DNA of 16,582 nucleotides from an uncultured Ruminococcus sp. (GTDB lineage: Bacteria; Bacillota; Clostridia; Oscillospirales; CAG-272): the NCBI GenBank assembly GCA_900551005.1, contig URUL01000042.1:1-16582 (forward strand), in the 5' to 3' direction. Each line of letters opens with the position of its first letter. The first letter of the stretch is position 1. The position numbers were made by a program, and so were the translations under genes. A model generated the notes under the pieces. It ran no database searches and was not told the origin of the DNA. It saw only the letters and a list, made by a program, of their open reading frames with translations. This document shows positions 1 through 6,320 of the stretch, piece by piece.

Positions 1-530
1 GCCATATCTCGGTCATACTGTGCAGGCTCCTTTACGACATCGCTGCGCATATCCACTGAGAAAACCCATGCATTGTTTTTTGCCAGCTTTTCATAGTATC
101 TTTCAGGCAGCAGCTTGTTGATCTCGCGTGCGTCTATCTTCCATACGGCACCGTCGTACCTGTCGGTCTTTGCAAGCTCAAAAGAGCTGGTGGCAAAATG
201 CAGGGCAACAAGCGGCGAATAAGTCCAGTCCAGAAGTCTTGTGGGCAATCCGTGGTGCTGCCCCACGACCATCTGTCGCCATACGGATGTTCGCAGATCG
301 GGATTCAGCATTTCCGCATATTTTGTAAAATTACGGAGAATGCACGGCTCGAGCGACACCTGCAAATCGCGGCAATTACGATGCAGACTGGTCTCCAGTG
401 AAAACTTGCTTCGGCAAAGTCCGCGGTAAAGAAAATATGACCTGTTGCGGTTTATTTTCTCCTCAAATTTTTGCTCGAGAATGAGTTGCATTATGTCCTC
501 GGTCTTTTGAATATATACCGTATTAACCAT
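1..530 (-). CDS. FRG-domain protein, 3' end cut off by window edge
   Basis: The frame is open from an ATG at 528-530 to the left edge: 176 codons with no stop, so the C-terminus is missing. Translation of the minus strand gives an N-terminal helix, then FLYRGLCRSKF (about residues 33-43), a TSLHR segment, and about residues 88-113 a block containing VVGQHHGLPTRLLDW followed by SPLVALHFAT. This order (YRG, then QH-x-GLPTRLLDW, then ALHFA) is the signature of the FRG domain (PF08867 as I recall it), here with YRG in place of FRG. Its biochemical role is not established. FRG proteins are scattered in bacterial and phage genomes and some occur in defence loci; that link is only inference here. 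A GGAGG ribosome binding site lies 6 nt before the ATG. The gene has its own promoter and is divergent from the nrnA-surE operon. No second domain is visible in the part present. Confidence 0.85.
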   Translation of the reverse strand, partial: MVNTVYIQKTEDIMQLILEQKFEEKINRNRSYFLYRGLCRSKFSLETSLHRNCRDLQVSLEPCILRNFTKYAEMLNPDLRTSVWRQMVVGQHHGLPTRLLDWTYSPLVALHFATSSFELAKTDRYDGAVWKIDAREINKLLPERYYEKLAKNNAWVFSVDMRSDVVKEPAQYDRDM

Positions 531-567
531 TTCGTTCCTCCGTATTCTCTCTTTTTCATACATTTTA

Positions 568-596
568 ATAATAGCACATTTTCCGCATTTTGTAAA
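568..596 (-). promoter_or_regulatory. Sigma-A promoter of the FRG-domain gene
   Basis: On the minus strand, -35 TTTACA (591-596) and -10 TATTAT (568-573) are separated by exactly 17 nt. The predicted start of transcription, near 561, leaves a leader of about 30 nt before the ATG at 530. Confidence 0.75.
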
Positions 597-631
597 TAAT
601 ATTCTTTCATTTTCCGCGTTTTCTGTTTCTG

Positions 632-660
632 TTGACTTTTGTCGTTATTTATGTTAAAAT
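632..660 (+). promoter_or_regulatory. Sigma-A promoter of the nrnA-nrnA-surE operon
   Basis: -35 TTGACT (632-637), a 17-nt spacer and -10 TAAAAT (655-660), with a TG one base upstream of the -10 (extended -10). It is divergent from the FRG promoter; the two -35 boxes are 35 nt apart, so the genes could influence each other's transcription. Confidence 0.75.
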
Positions 661-705
661 ACTCAGACAAACTATCATAGACTTTAACCGAAAGGAGTGG
701 CAAAT

Positions 706-1647
706 TTGTTTGAGAATGCACTTTCGCTCATTTCACGTTTTGACCGCATAATAATACACCGCCACAATAGTCCGGACGGAGATGCCATCGGCTCACAGGT
801 CGGCTTAAAGCATCTCATACTCGATAATTTCCCGGGTAAAAAAGTATATGCCGTAGGCGATGCCGCGGGACGCTATGCCTTCATGTCAGACAGCACACCC
901 GATGTCATTCCCGATGAATACTATCGCGGCGCGCTCGCCATAATACTCGACACATCGGCAAAGGCACTCATCTCGGATGAGAGATATTCTCTTGCCGAGC
1001 ATACACTGCGCATAGACCATCACATCTTTTGCGAAAAAATAGCCAATACTGAGATAGTAGATACGAGCTTTGAGAGCTGCTGCGGACTAATCACCGCCTT
1101 TGCCTCGGAAAGCGGACTCCGTCTGACGCCGATTTCCGCTAAATCGCTCTATACAGGCATGGTGACGGATTCCGGACGCTTCCGTTATGACAGCGTAAAC
1201 GCCCGCACGTTTTCTCTCGCCTCATTTCTCATGAACGTTGATTTTTCCACTGCGGATATTTACCGCGAGCTTTATTCCGATGACCTCGATATGATGCAGC
1301 TTCGTGCAAAGTTTGTGCTGAAAATAAATCGGGCGAAAAACAGCGTGGCTTATATCTATACTACGGCTGAAGAAGCACAGGCCTGCGGTGCAGACACCTT
1401 TACGATATCGCGCGGAATGGTCGGCACGATGTCGGATATCAAAGGGATAGACAGCTGGGTGAACTTCACCGAAACGCCTGCCGGTGTTCTCTGCGAGCTT
1501 CGCTCTGCCAAATATAATATCAATCAGATTGCCGTCAAATACGGCGGCGGCGGCCATGCCAAAGCAAGCGGCGCAACAGTTCCCGACCGCGCGACGGCGA
1601 TGAAAATGCTTGCCGATCTTGAGGATCTGGAGGTTACAGCGCAGTGA
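706..1647 (+). CDS. DHH/DHHA1 phosphoesterase, NrnA-like (first of tandem pair)
   Basis: Predicted cytoplasmic Mn-dependent phosphoesterase of the nanoRNase/pAp-phosphatase (NrnA) family, which degrades 2-5 nt RNAs and in some members pAp or pApA. 313 aa, normal for the family. Visible motifs: HRHNSPDGDAIGS (residues 18-30), LDTS with Asp82, IDHH (103-106), TDSGRFRYDS (from 154) and the DHHA1 motif GGGGHAKASG (280-289). These supply the usual metal-binding Asp and His residues. Start choice: the ribosome binding site AAAGGAG (691-697) overlaps a GTG at 697, so that codon is unlikely to be used; the TTG at 706 sits 8 nt after it. The gene overlaps the next by 4 nt (GTGA), so translation is probably coupled. 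Whether it acts on nanoRNA, pAp or pApA cannot be read from the sequence. Confidence 0.92.
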   Translation: MFENALSLISRFDRIIIHRHNSPDGDAIGSQVGLKHLILDNFPGKKVYAVGDAAGRYAFMSDSTPDVIPDEYYRGALAIILDTSAKALISDERYSLAEHTLRIDHHIFCEKIANTEIVDTSFESCCGLITAFASESGLRLTPISAKSLYTGMVTDSGRFRYDSVNARTFSLASFLMNVDFSTADIYRELYSDDLDMMQLRAKFVLKINRAKNSVAYIYTTAEEAQACGADTFTISRGMVGTMSDIKGIDSWVNFTETPAGVLCELRSAKYNINQIAVKYGGGGHAKASGATVPDRATAMKMLADLEDLEVTAQ

Positions 1648-2624
1648 ATAAGGAAATCATGCTTCAAATACTCGAAAAAATAAAAAACTATGAAAAGATC
1701 GTGATCTCACGCCATATACGCCCTGACGGAGATGCCATCGGCTCTACGCTCGGACTTGCACGGATTCTTACGCTCACGTATCCCGAGAAGAAAATATTCG
1801 TTGCCGCTGACGATTCTTCGGAATATCTCGACTTTCTCGGCAATGCGGGTATGCCACTTTCCGATGAGGAGCATGAGGGAGCGCTTGCCATCGTCATCGA
1901 TACCGCCACGTATGAACGGATCTCAAATGCAAATATCGGCGCCGCAAAGGAGCTGATAAAAATAGATCATCATATCGACAACGCACCGTACGGCGATATA
2001 CAGTGGATCGAGGAGAGCCGCTCCTCCTCCTGCGAAATGATTGCCGAGTTTTATCTCGCCTTCAAAGATGAAATGAGGATAGATTCCCGCGCTGCAGAAT
2101 GCATCTATACGGGCATGGTGACGGATTCGGGGCGTTTCCGCTATGACAGCGTCACAGGCAATACACTCCGCTGTGCGGCGGCACTGCTCGATATCGGTAT
2201 CGATACCGATACGCTTTTTTCACACCTCTATACAGAGGAAATAGGTGAGCTGAAATTCCGTGCGCATATAACCTCAGGCGTAAAGCTCACGGAGCACGGC
2301 GTGGCATATCTCACTGTTACGCGCGCCATGCAGGAAAAATATGCGCTGAGCTTTGAGACGGCAAGCAACTGCATATCCTATATCAGCACGATAAAAGACA
2401 GCATCATATGGATCGCTTTTATTGAGGAAGAATCGGGAGAATTTCGCGTTCGCCTGCGTTCACGCTTCGTCGAGATAAGCAAACTCGCTGAAAAATACGG
2501 CGGCGGCGGTCACGCGTGCGCGGCGGGTGCCTCTGTCGGAAATGCGCGTGAAAAGCGCGCTCTTCTTGCGGATGCGGACAGGCTTATCGCCGATTATAAG
2601 GAAAATCACGAGGGGTGGCTCTGA
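1644..2624 (+). CDS. DHH/DHHA1 phosphoesterase, NrnA-like (second of tandem pair)
   Basis: Second NrnA-type phosphoesterase, 326 aa, paralogous to the gene before it. Motifs in order: SRHIRPDGDAIGS (residues 22-34), VIDTA with Asp86, IDHH (107-110), MVTDSGRFRYDS in the linker, and YGGGGHACAAG near the C-terminus. All catalytic positions appear kept, so it should be active. The GTG start at 1644 overlaps the upstream stop and has TGGAGG 10 nt before it; an ATG at 1659 preceded by AAGGA is the alternative. It shares exact runs of 20, 17 and 17 nt with its neighbour at the conserved motifs and diverges strongly elsewhere, so the duplication is old and under purifying selection. The two copies may have split nanoRNA and pAp/pApA substrates (inference). 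Confidence 0.92.
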   Translation: MNKEIMLQILEKIKNYEKIVISRHIRPDGDAIGSTLGLARILTLTYPEKKIFVAADDSSEYLDFLGNAGMPLSDEEHEGALAIVIDTATYERISNANIGAAKELIKIDHHIDNAPYGDIQWIEESRSSSCEMIAEFYLAFKDEMRIDSRAAECIYTGMVTDSGRFRYDSVTGNTLRCAAALLDIGIDTDTLFSHLYTEEIGELKFRAHITSGVKLTEHGVAYLTVTRAMQEKYALSFETASNCISYISTIKDSIIWIAFIEEESGEFRVRLRSRFVEISKLAEKYGGGGHACAAGASVGNAREKRALLADADRLIADYKENHEGWL

Positions 2625-3349
2625 TGAAGATACTGATAACAAACGATGACGGCATAGAAAGCAAAGGGCTTTTGCTCCTCGCAAAAAAAGCCGTGAGCTT
2701 TGGCGATGTCACTGTTATCGCACCGAAAACCGAACAAAGCGGCAAGAGCCAAAGCATCAATATTCACAGCCCTTTCGAAGTAAAAAAAGTAGACCTGATC
2801 GATGGGGTGACGGCTTACTGTGCAGATTCCACGCCTGCTGACTGCGTCCGTTTTGCCAAGCTCGGGCTCGGGATAAAGTACGATATCGTTCTGTCCGGCA
2901 TAAATAACGGTCTGAATATAGGCATAGATATGGTATATTCGGGTACCGTGGGAGCTGTTTTTGAGGCGTATGCCGAGGGGATTCCCGCCGTGGCACTCTC
3001 CACAACCCCGGGCGCATTTGAAGCCGCCGCGGCGCAGCTCGATGACGTTATCGCTTTCTTTTGCGAGCACAGACTCGTCTCATATTCACCGCTCTATAAT
3101 GTGAATATTCCGCCGCAAAGCAAGGGGATTCGAATGACCCGCCAGGGCGGCAGATATTATAATGACCGATTTGTCGAGGAGGAAAAAGATATATACCGTC
3201 AGCACGGTTATTCCGTGCACGAGGATAAGAAGGACTTCTCCATAGATACGGATGCCGCGCTCAACGGGTATATCTCGATAACCCCGATAACGCTCGACCG
3301 AACGAACTACGCCGCTCTCGAAAAGATCAATGCCGAAATACAAAAATAA
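2624..3349 (+). CDS. surE: 5'/3'-nucleotidase SurE
   Basis: SurE is a metal-dependent nucleoside-monophosphate phosphatase that also acts on short polyphosphate. 241 aa, a normal length. The N-terminus MKILITNDDGI carries the metal-binding Asp8-Asp9; PKTEQSGKSQS supplies Ser39; DSTPADCV (68-75) and SGINNGLNIG with Asn94 complete the site, followed by YSGTVGAVFEAY. The ATG at 2624 shares its A with the upstream TGA stop, and GAGGGG lies 8 nt before it, so it is translationally coupled to the second NrnA gene. A GTG three codons upstream is in frame but lies in the ribosome binding site. The context suggests one pathway: the DHH enzymes release mononucleotides and SurE removes the phosphate. 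Confidence 0.95.
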   Translation: MKILITNDDGIESKGLLLLAKKAVSFGDVTVIAPKTEQSGKSQSINIHSPFEVKKVDLIDGVTAYCADSTPADCVRFAKLGLGIKYDIVLSGINNGLNIGIDMVYSGTVGAVFEAYAEGIPAVALSTTPGAFEAAAAQLDDVIAFFCEHRLVSYSPLYNVNIPPQSKGIRMTRQGGRYYNDRFVEEEKDIYRQHGYSVHEDKKDFSIDTDAALNGYISITPITLDRTNYAALEKINAEIQK

Positions 3350-3360
3350 CGGATAAAACA

Positions 3361-3399
3361 AAAAATACGGTTGCACGATTTTCGTACAGCCGTATTTTT
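3361..3399. terminator. Bidirectional terminator between surE and acpP
   Basis: Arms AAAAATACGG (3361-3370) and CCGTATTTTT (3390-3399) are perfectly complementary. The interior adds further pairs (ACG with CGT around an ATTTT loop). There is an A run on the left and a T run on the right, so it can act for surE on plus and acpP on minus. Confidence 0.85.
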
Positions 3400-3411
3400 A
3401 TGTAATGATAC

Positions 3412-3642
3412 TTACTGATTGTTTTCTATATAACGAACTATATCGCCTACGGTCTTAAATCCGACAATATCGTCATCGGCTATAACGATGCCGTAGTCCT
3501 GTTCAATATTCATGAGCATCTCAACAATATCGAGAGAGTCTGCTCCCAAATCCTCCATGATATTTGTTTCTTCTGTTATAGAATCAATGTCAACACGAAG
3601 TTGCTTTGAAAGTATATCTTTTACAGATTCAAGTGCTGTCAT
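3412..3642 (-). CDS. acpP: Acyl carrier protein
   Basis: 76 aa, the usual ACP length. The phosphopantetheine attachment motif is LGADSLDIVEML, with Ser36 as the attachment site. It is acidic with a four-helix pattern, as in fatty-acid-synthase ACPs. It shuttles acyl chains in the cytoplasm for fatty acid synthesis and acyl transfer to lipids. An AAAGGG ribosome binding site lies 8 nt before the ATG at 3640-3642. It is not next to fab, plsX or rnc genes in this window but has its own strong promoter, as expected for an abundant protein. The upstream membrane-protein gene on the same strand has no clear terminator, so some read-through is possible. It could serve another pathway, but its sequence is that of a standard ACP. 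Confidence 0.95.
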   Translation of the reverse strand: MTALESVKDILSKQLRVDIDSITEETNIMEDLGADSLDIVEMLMNIEQDYGIVIADDDIVGFKTVGDIVRYIENNQ

Positions 3643-3676
3643 ATGTTTTTCCCTTTCTCATCGAGTATTTTTCTCT

Positions 3677-3705
3677 ATTATAATACGCACTTTCGCAATT
3701 TGCAA
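3677..3705 (-). promoter_or_regulatory. Sigma-A promoter of acpP
   Basis: On the minus strand, -35 TTGCAA (3700-3705), a 17-nt spacer and a perfect -10 TATAAT (3677-3682). The leader is about 28 nt. No FapR-like palindrome was recognised. Confidence 0.8.
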
Positions 3706-3759
3706 TACCATTTTCAAAAATTTTTCATATATTTTCCGCGAGATGCCATGCTCGGATGC

Positions 3760-4308
3760 TCATTTGTCACTGTCTGTATTCTCGTCTCCGTATAGCTCAC
3801 GAAGATAATCGCCGCGTACATTTGCGAAAACCAGCTTGAGACTGCGTAAAAATTCCTCATCAGGCTCAAAGATAAGCTCTGTCTTGCGTCCGTTGAAATC
3901 CATGATGAAAGCATATGCGTTTTCAGGACTGAGAGTTCTGCAATAATTGAATCTTGTGCGCACATCGTGATGTGCCTTTTTATATTCGGCTTTTTCTTCC
4001 GCTGTGTGCGGATATTTCACTATCTCCAGCCCCGTCTTCATAGAAACATTGCATATCGTGCTTATTTTTCTGCCCGTCGTGCGAAGAACAGCAAAGTTTC
4101 CGTCCTCTATCATATATGTATAGACAGAGAGCGTATATCTGCACAGGATGAAGAGCGCCAAACCGAGGAAAATGACGCCGACAGCCTGTATCAGTCCCGC
4201 ATACACGGAAATGAAAGCCGAAAGGAAGAAAAATGCGATAGCGGTAATAAAAAGAAGGATGGCTGCGGTGTCGGCTTTTGAATTCTTCGGCGGTGTATAT
4301 TTATACAT
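3760..4308 (-). CDS. Two-helix membrane protein with soluble C-terminal domain, unknown function
   Basis: 182 aa, family not recognised. The polar N-terminus (MYKYTPPKNSK) is followed by two hydrophobic helices at about residues 15-33 and 37-57, so both ends probably face the cytoplasm. The remaining 120 residues alternate polar and hydrophobic positions like a small beta-rich fold (YMIEDGNFAVLRTTGR, then AYAFIMDFNGRKTELIF and an acidic tail ending ENTDSDK). The layout resembles bacterial PH-like membrane proteins, but I cannot assign it. AGAGG lies 6 nt before the ATG at 4306-4308. It precedes acpP on the same strand with a 117-nt gap and is divergent from the small-protein cluster. No link to lipid metabolism can be shown beyond adjacency. 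Confidence 0.8.
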   Translation of the reverse strand: MYKYTPPKNSKADTAAILLFITAIAFFFLSAFISVYAGLIQAVGVIFLGLALFILCRYTLSVYTYMIEDGNFAVLRTTGRKISTICNVSMKTGLEIVKYPHTAEEKAEYKKAHHDVRTRFNYCRTLSPENAYAFIMDFNGRKTELIFEPDEEFLRSLKLVFANVRGDYLRELYGDENTDSDK

Positions 4309-4344
4309 TTCATACCTCTTTTATAATTATTTATTTGCACCGCT

Positions 4345-4374
4345 GTGACAATCGCGGCATTTTCAACATAATAT
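4345..4374 (+). promoter_or_regulatory. Probable promoter of the three-gene small-protein cluster
   Basis: -35 GTGACA (4345-4350; five of six match TTGACA), an 18-nt spacer and -10 TAATAT (4369-4374). Transcription would start near 4381, giving a 23-nt leader. Confidence 0.55.
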
Positions 4375-4403
4375 ACATAAAAACAGTAATGGGAGTGATT
4401 TTT

Positions 4404-4631
4404 ATGGAACTTAACCGCAAAACAGTAGATGAGCTTCTCGCCCTTGATGACAATGCCCTCCGCGAAAAAGCGGAAAAGGTAGCGCGCGCAGCGGGAATGG
4501 GCGGCAATCTGCCGGATGTCTCAAAAATCCGTGCCATGCTCTCCGGCGTCAGCGATGAAGACATATACCGTCTCGTCTCTGCGCTCGGCAAAGAGCGGAC
4601 GGAACAGATGATACGAGAAATACAGAGGTGA
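4404..4631 (+). CDS. Small helical cytoplasmic protein, unknown function
   Basis: 75 aa; starts at the ATG at 4404 with GGGAG 8 nt upstream. It is all-helical in appearance, with no signal peptide, membrane helix or cysteine. An N-terminal helix (residues 6-30, charged) is followed by a glycine-rich turn (GMGGN) and a second half with IRAMLSGVSDEDIYRLVSAL and a basic C-terminal helix. Similar short proteins with a DDxxLxxKxxxVAxAAG pattern occur, from memory, in gut Clostridia without a known role. Its stop overlaps the ribosome binding site region of the next gene, so the cluster is transcribed and probably translated together. I do not recognise a characterised homologue. Confidence 0.8.
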   Translation: MELNRKTVDELLALDDNALREKAEKVARAAGMGGNLPDVSKIRAMLSGVSDEDIYRLVSALGKERTEQMIREIQR

Positions 4632-4636
4632 GCGGC

Positions 4637-5044
4637 TTGGCAAACGATTTTTCCGATAAGCTGGATGCAATCCTGTCAAATCCGGAGATGATGGCGCAGA
4701 TAAAGCGTCTGGCGGATACCATGACGTCGGGAACGGCTTCCGTGGCGGAGGAAGGTCCTGAACCGCCGGAGAAAGCAACGCAGGCAAGCTCTCAGAATAC
4801 AAGAGAACAGCCGGAGAGCAAGGAAAACCTCTCGGATATGTCGGATGCCGTAAATGCCATAGCGACACTGACGTGAGGCGGTGCGCCGGACCGCAGAGGA
4901 AGAAAAGGAAAAAACAGCAATATCGCACACAGCAAAGCACTTCTTCTCGCGCTCAAGCCCTATCTCGATGACAAAAGATGTGAAAAGATTGACAAGCTCC
5001 TCAAAATGATGCAGCTTGCCGAAATGGCAGGATACTTTATGTAA
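4637..5044 (+). pseudogene. Small cytoplasmic protein interrupted by in-frame TGA
   Basis: The frame runs 79 codons from the TTG at 4637 to a TGA at 4874-4876, then stays open for another 55 codons to a TAA at 5042-5044. The first part has an N-terminal helix (SDKLDAILSNPEMMAQIKRL) and a Pro/Glu/Ser-rich linker. The part after the TGA begins basic (PDRRGRKRK) and ends in an ordered helical segment containing SKALLLALKPYLDDKRCEKI and a Leu/Met-rich end. That tail looks like the conserved C-terminus of the same protein and has no ATG, GTG or TTG start of its own before its last 15 or so codons. TGA is an ordinary stop elsewhere here, so the simplest reading is a nonsense mutation (CGA to TGA is one step) or a sequence error. 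Regulated read-through remains possible. Start choice: GAGGTGA (4625-4631) suits the TTG at 4637 better than the overlapping GTG at 4628. Confidence 0.65.
4878..4894 (+). other. Hairpin one nucleotide after the in-frame TGA
   Basis: GCGGT (4878-4882) pairs with ACCGC (4890-4894) around a 7-nt loop. It begins one base after the TGA at 4874-4876. Such a structure could stimulate stop-codon read-through, but the loop lies about 6 nt from the TGA, much nearer than in known bacterial SECIS elements. It may be chance in a GC-rich stretch. Confidence 0.4.
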
Positions 5045-5045
5045 A

Positions 5046-5053
5046 AAGGAGGT
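5046..5053 (+). promoter_or_regulatory. Strong ribosome binding site that points to an ATT start
   Basis: AAGGAGGT (5046-5053) is a near-perfect anti-16S match. At the ideal spacing of 8 nt lies ATT (5062-5064), in frame with the downstream coding region. No ATG, GTG or TTG in that frame occurs until 5116, 62 nt from this site. Confidence 0.65.
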
Positions 5054-5061
5054 GCGTACTT

Positions 5062-5517
5062 ATTTACAGTAAGAATTACGGGAAAATTCCCGATAAAAGC
5101 TTTGCCTCGGAAAATATGCCAAAAAAAGAATTTACCTCTCCTCCGCCCGATTACGGAGGCAGTCTTTTCGATATGCAGAAAGTACCGTGCGACGAACGGG
5201 AGGAGAGTGAAGTCAATCGCAGACCCGATACCGAACCCGAGCGATGTGAGAGCGAAGAAGCCTTTCGGCGTGAACCTTCCGGAGGTGATGAAAGACGGGA
5301 TTGCGGACCGCCGAGGCCCGAGCCGCCCGTATGCAACTCCCCGTGCTGCGATAGCTGTGCGCCCGAGCGCGAAAGCTCCTATTCGCCCCTCAGCTTCTTT
5401 TCGAAAATATCGGCAGAGGACCTGCTTCTTTTCGGAGCGGCACTTTTTCTTCTCTTTTCAAAAGAAAATGACAATATCATCATACCGGTGCTTCTCGTGC
5501 TCGTTATCATGCTGTAG
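5062..5517 (+). CDS. Small protein with hydrophobic C-terminus, unknown function; probable ATT start
   Basis: 151 aa if read from the ATT at 5062, or 133 aa from the ATG at 5116. The 18 extra residues (YSKNYGKIPDKSFASEN) look like real protein and join smoothly to the rest, and the ATG at 5116 has no good ribosome binding site. The middle is a low-complexity, charged region rich in Glu, Arg and Pro, with several Cys (about residues 92-113). The C-terminus contains FSKISAEDLLLFGAALFLLF and, after a short polar turn (SKENDN), a second hydrophobic run (IIIPVLLVLVIML). These could be a hairpin of two short membrane segments. Clostridial hypothetical proteins with a DLLLxGxxLLL tail are known to me only as uncharacterised. 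It is third in the cluster, 17 nt after the previous stop, and converges on a minus-strand gene only 8 nt away. Confidence 0.7.
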   Translation: MYSKNYGKIPDKSFASENMPKKEFTSPPPDYGGSLFDMQKVPCDEREESEVNRRPDTEPERCESEEAFRREPSGGDERRDCGPPRPEPPVCNSPCCDSCAPERESSYSPLSFFSKISAEDLLLFGAALFLLFSKENDNIIIPVLLVLVIML

Positions 5518-5525
5518 GTTCGCAC

Positions 5526-6287
5526 TCATTGCAGGGCAAAATCAACATCCGTGAACGGATAGTCAAGCTCATAACTTCCGACGTCATATCTCGATACCAG
5601 AATATCGCCGCAATACGTTCTCACGGAGCGCACAACGCCCGAATCCGCGGAAATATGTACCTTGTCGGTATATGAGAGCGAGGGAATGCGGTATTCGATA
5701 ACGTATTCGTTATCGCGCAGATAATAATCGGTGATATTGTATTCTTTTTCGTCAAGCAAGCAGAAAGAAGGCGAATACGCAACGTTTTCAAAAGCGTAGG
5801 CATCGCTGTATTCTCTCGCAAAAACAAGCTCGCCCGCGGCAGAATAATAGACGACCTCTTCCCCGTTGCAGATGACAGTATACCGCCGCTGATCGCTTCC
5901 CTCATTGTAGATGATCTTGTATTTTTCACCGCTCTTCCATAGGCGCACGCTGTCCTGCATGAAGCCTTCCTGCGTGGAAAATGTCATGTATATCTCCATA
6001 TAGAAATTGTCGGCAAAGGGATAGGACGCGAGAAGACGTGCCACGGTCGCCTTGTTTACGGGAATGGAAACGTATTCATAATCCGTTTTTTCATCGATGT
6101 CCGTCGAAGGCGTGGTCGCCGTGCTTTCGGTCGTATGCTCCGCATGCGGAATATCAAAAATGCCCACATGTGAGAGCACGAGCAAAACGACAAGACAAAT
6201 GAGGAAAAACGCAGCAATGATCGTAAAGACGGAGTAAAGAGACATCGCTCCGTTTGAAGAAAGGATTCTTTTCAGCTTTTCTTTCAT
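5526..6287 (-). CDS. Membrane-anchored extracytoplasmic protein, unknown function
   Basis: 253 aa with AAAGGAGG 8 nt before the ATG at 6285-6287. A basic cytoplasmic N-terminus (MKEKLKRIL) precedes one membrane helix (about residues 17-39), then a Thr/Ser/His-rich linker (HAEHTTESTATTPSTD) and an outside domain of about 185 residues. The latter alternates strand-like stretches (FYMEIYMTF, KYKIIYNEG, RYTVICNGEEVVYYS, NEYVIEYRIPS), a pattern seen in LolA/LppX-like or regulatory beta-sheet domains. This is a fold guess, not a family hit. It is last in the minus-strand operon, 33 nt after the WecA/TagO-type gene, which suggests a cell-envelope role. No sortase motif or lipobox was seen. Confidence 0.8.
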   Translation of the reverse strand: MKEKLKRILSSNGAMSLYSVFTIIAAFFLICLVVLLVLSHVGIFDIPHAEHTTESTATTPSTDIDEKTDYEYVSIPVNKATVARLLASYPFADNFYMEIYMTFSTQEGFMQDSVRLWKSGEKYKIIYNEGSDQRRYTVICNGEEVVYYSAAGELVFAREYSDAYAFENVAYSPSFCLLDEKEYNITDYYLRDNEYVIEYRIPSLSYTDKVHISADSGVVRSVRTYCGDILVSRYDVGSYELDYPFTDVDFALQ

Positions 6288-6320
6288 GCGTTTTTCCTCC
6301 TTTTTTGTTGAACTGTCGCC

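Noticed and set aside
4323..4351. Minus-strand promoter for the two-helix membrane protein (TTGTCA, 17 nt, AATTAT)
   Set aside because: The -10 is poor, and transcription would start at the ribosome binding site, leaving almost no leader.
4874..4876. Genome-wide reassignment of TGA to an amino acid
   Set aside because: Several complete genes here end at TGA at the expected family length, including both DHH genes and the uracil-DNA glycosylase.
4874..4894. Selenocysteine insertion at the in-frame TGA
   Set aside because: The hairpin loop lies about 6 nt from the TGA, closer than bacterial SECIS elements allow. The protein has no redox motif around the position, and no sel genes are visible.
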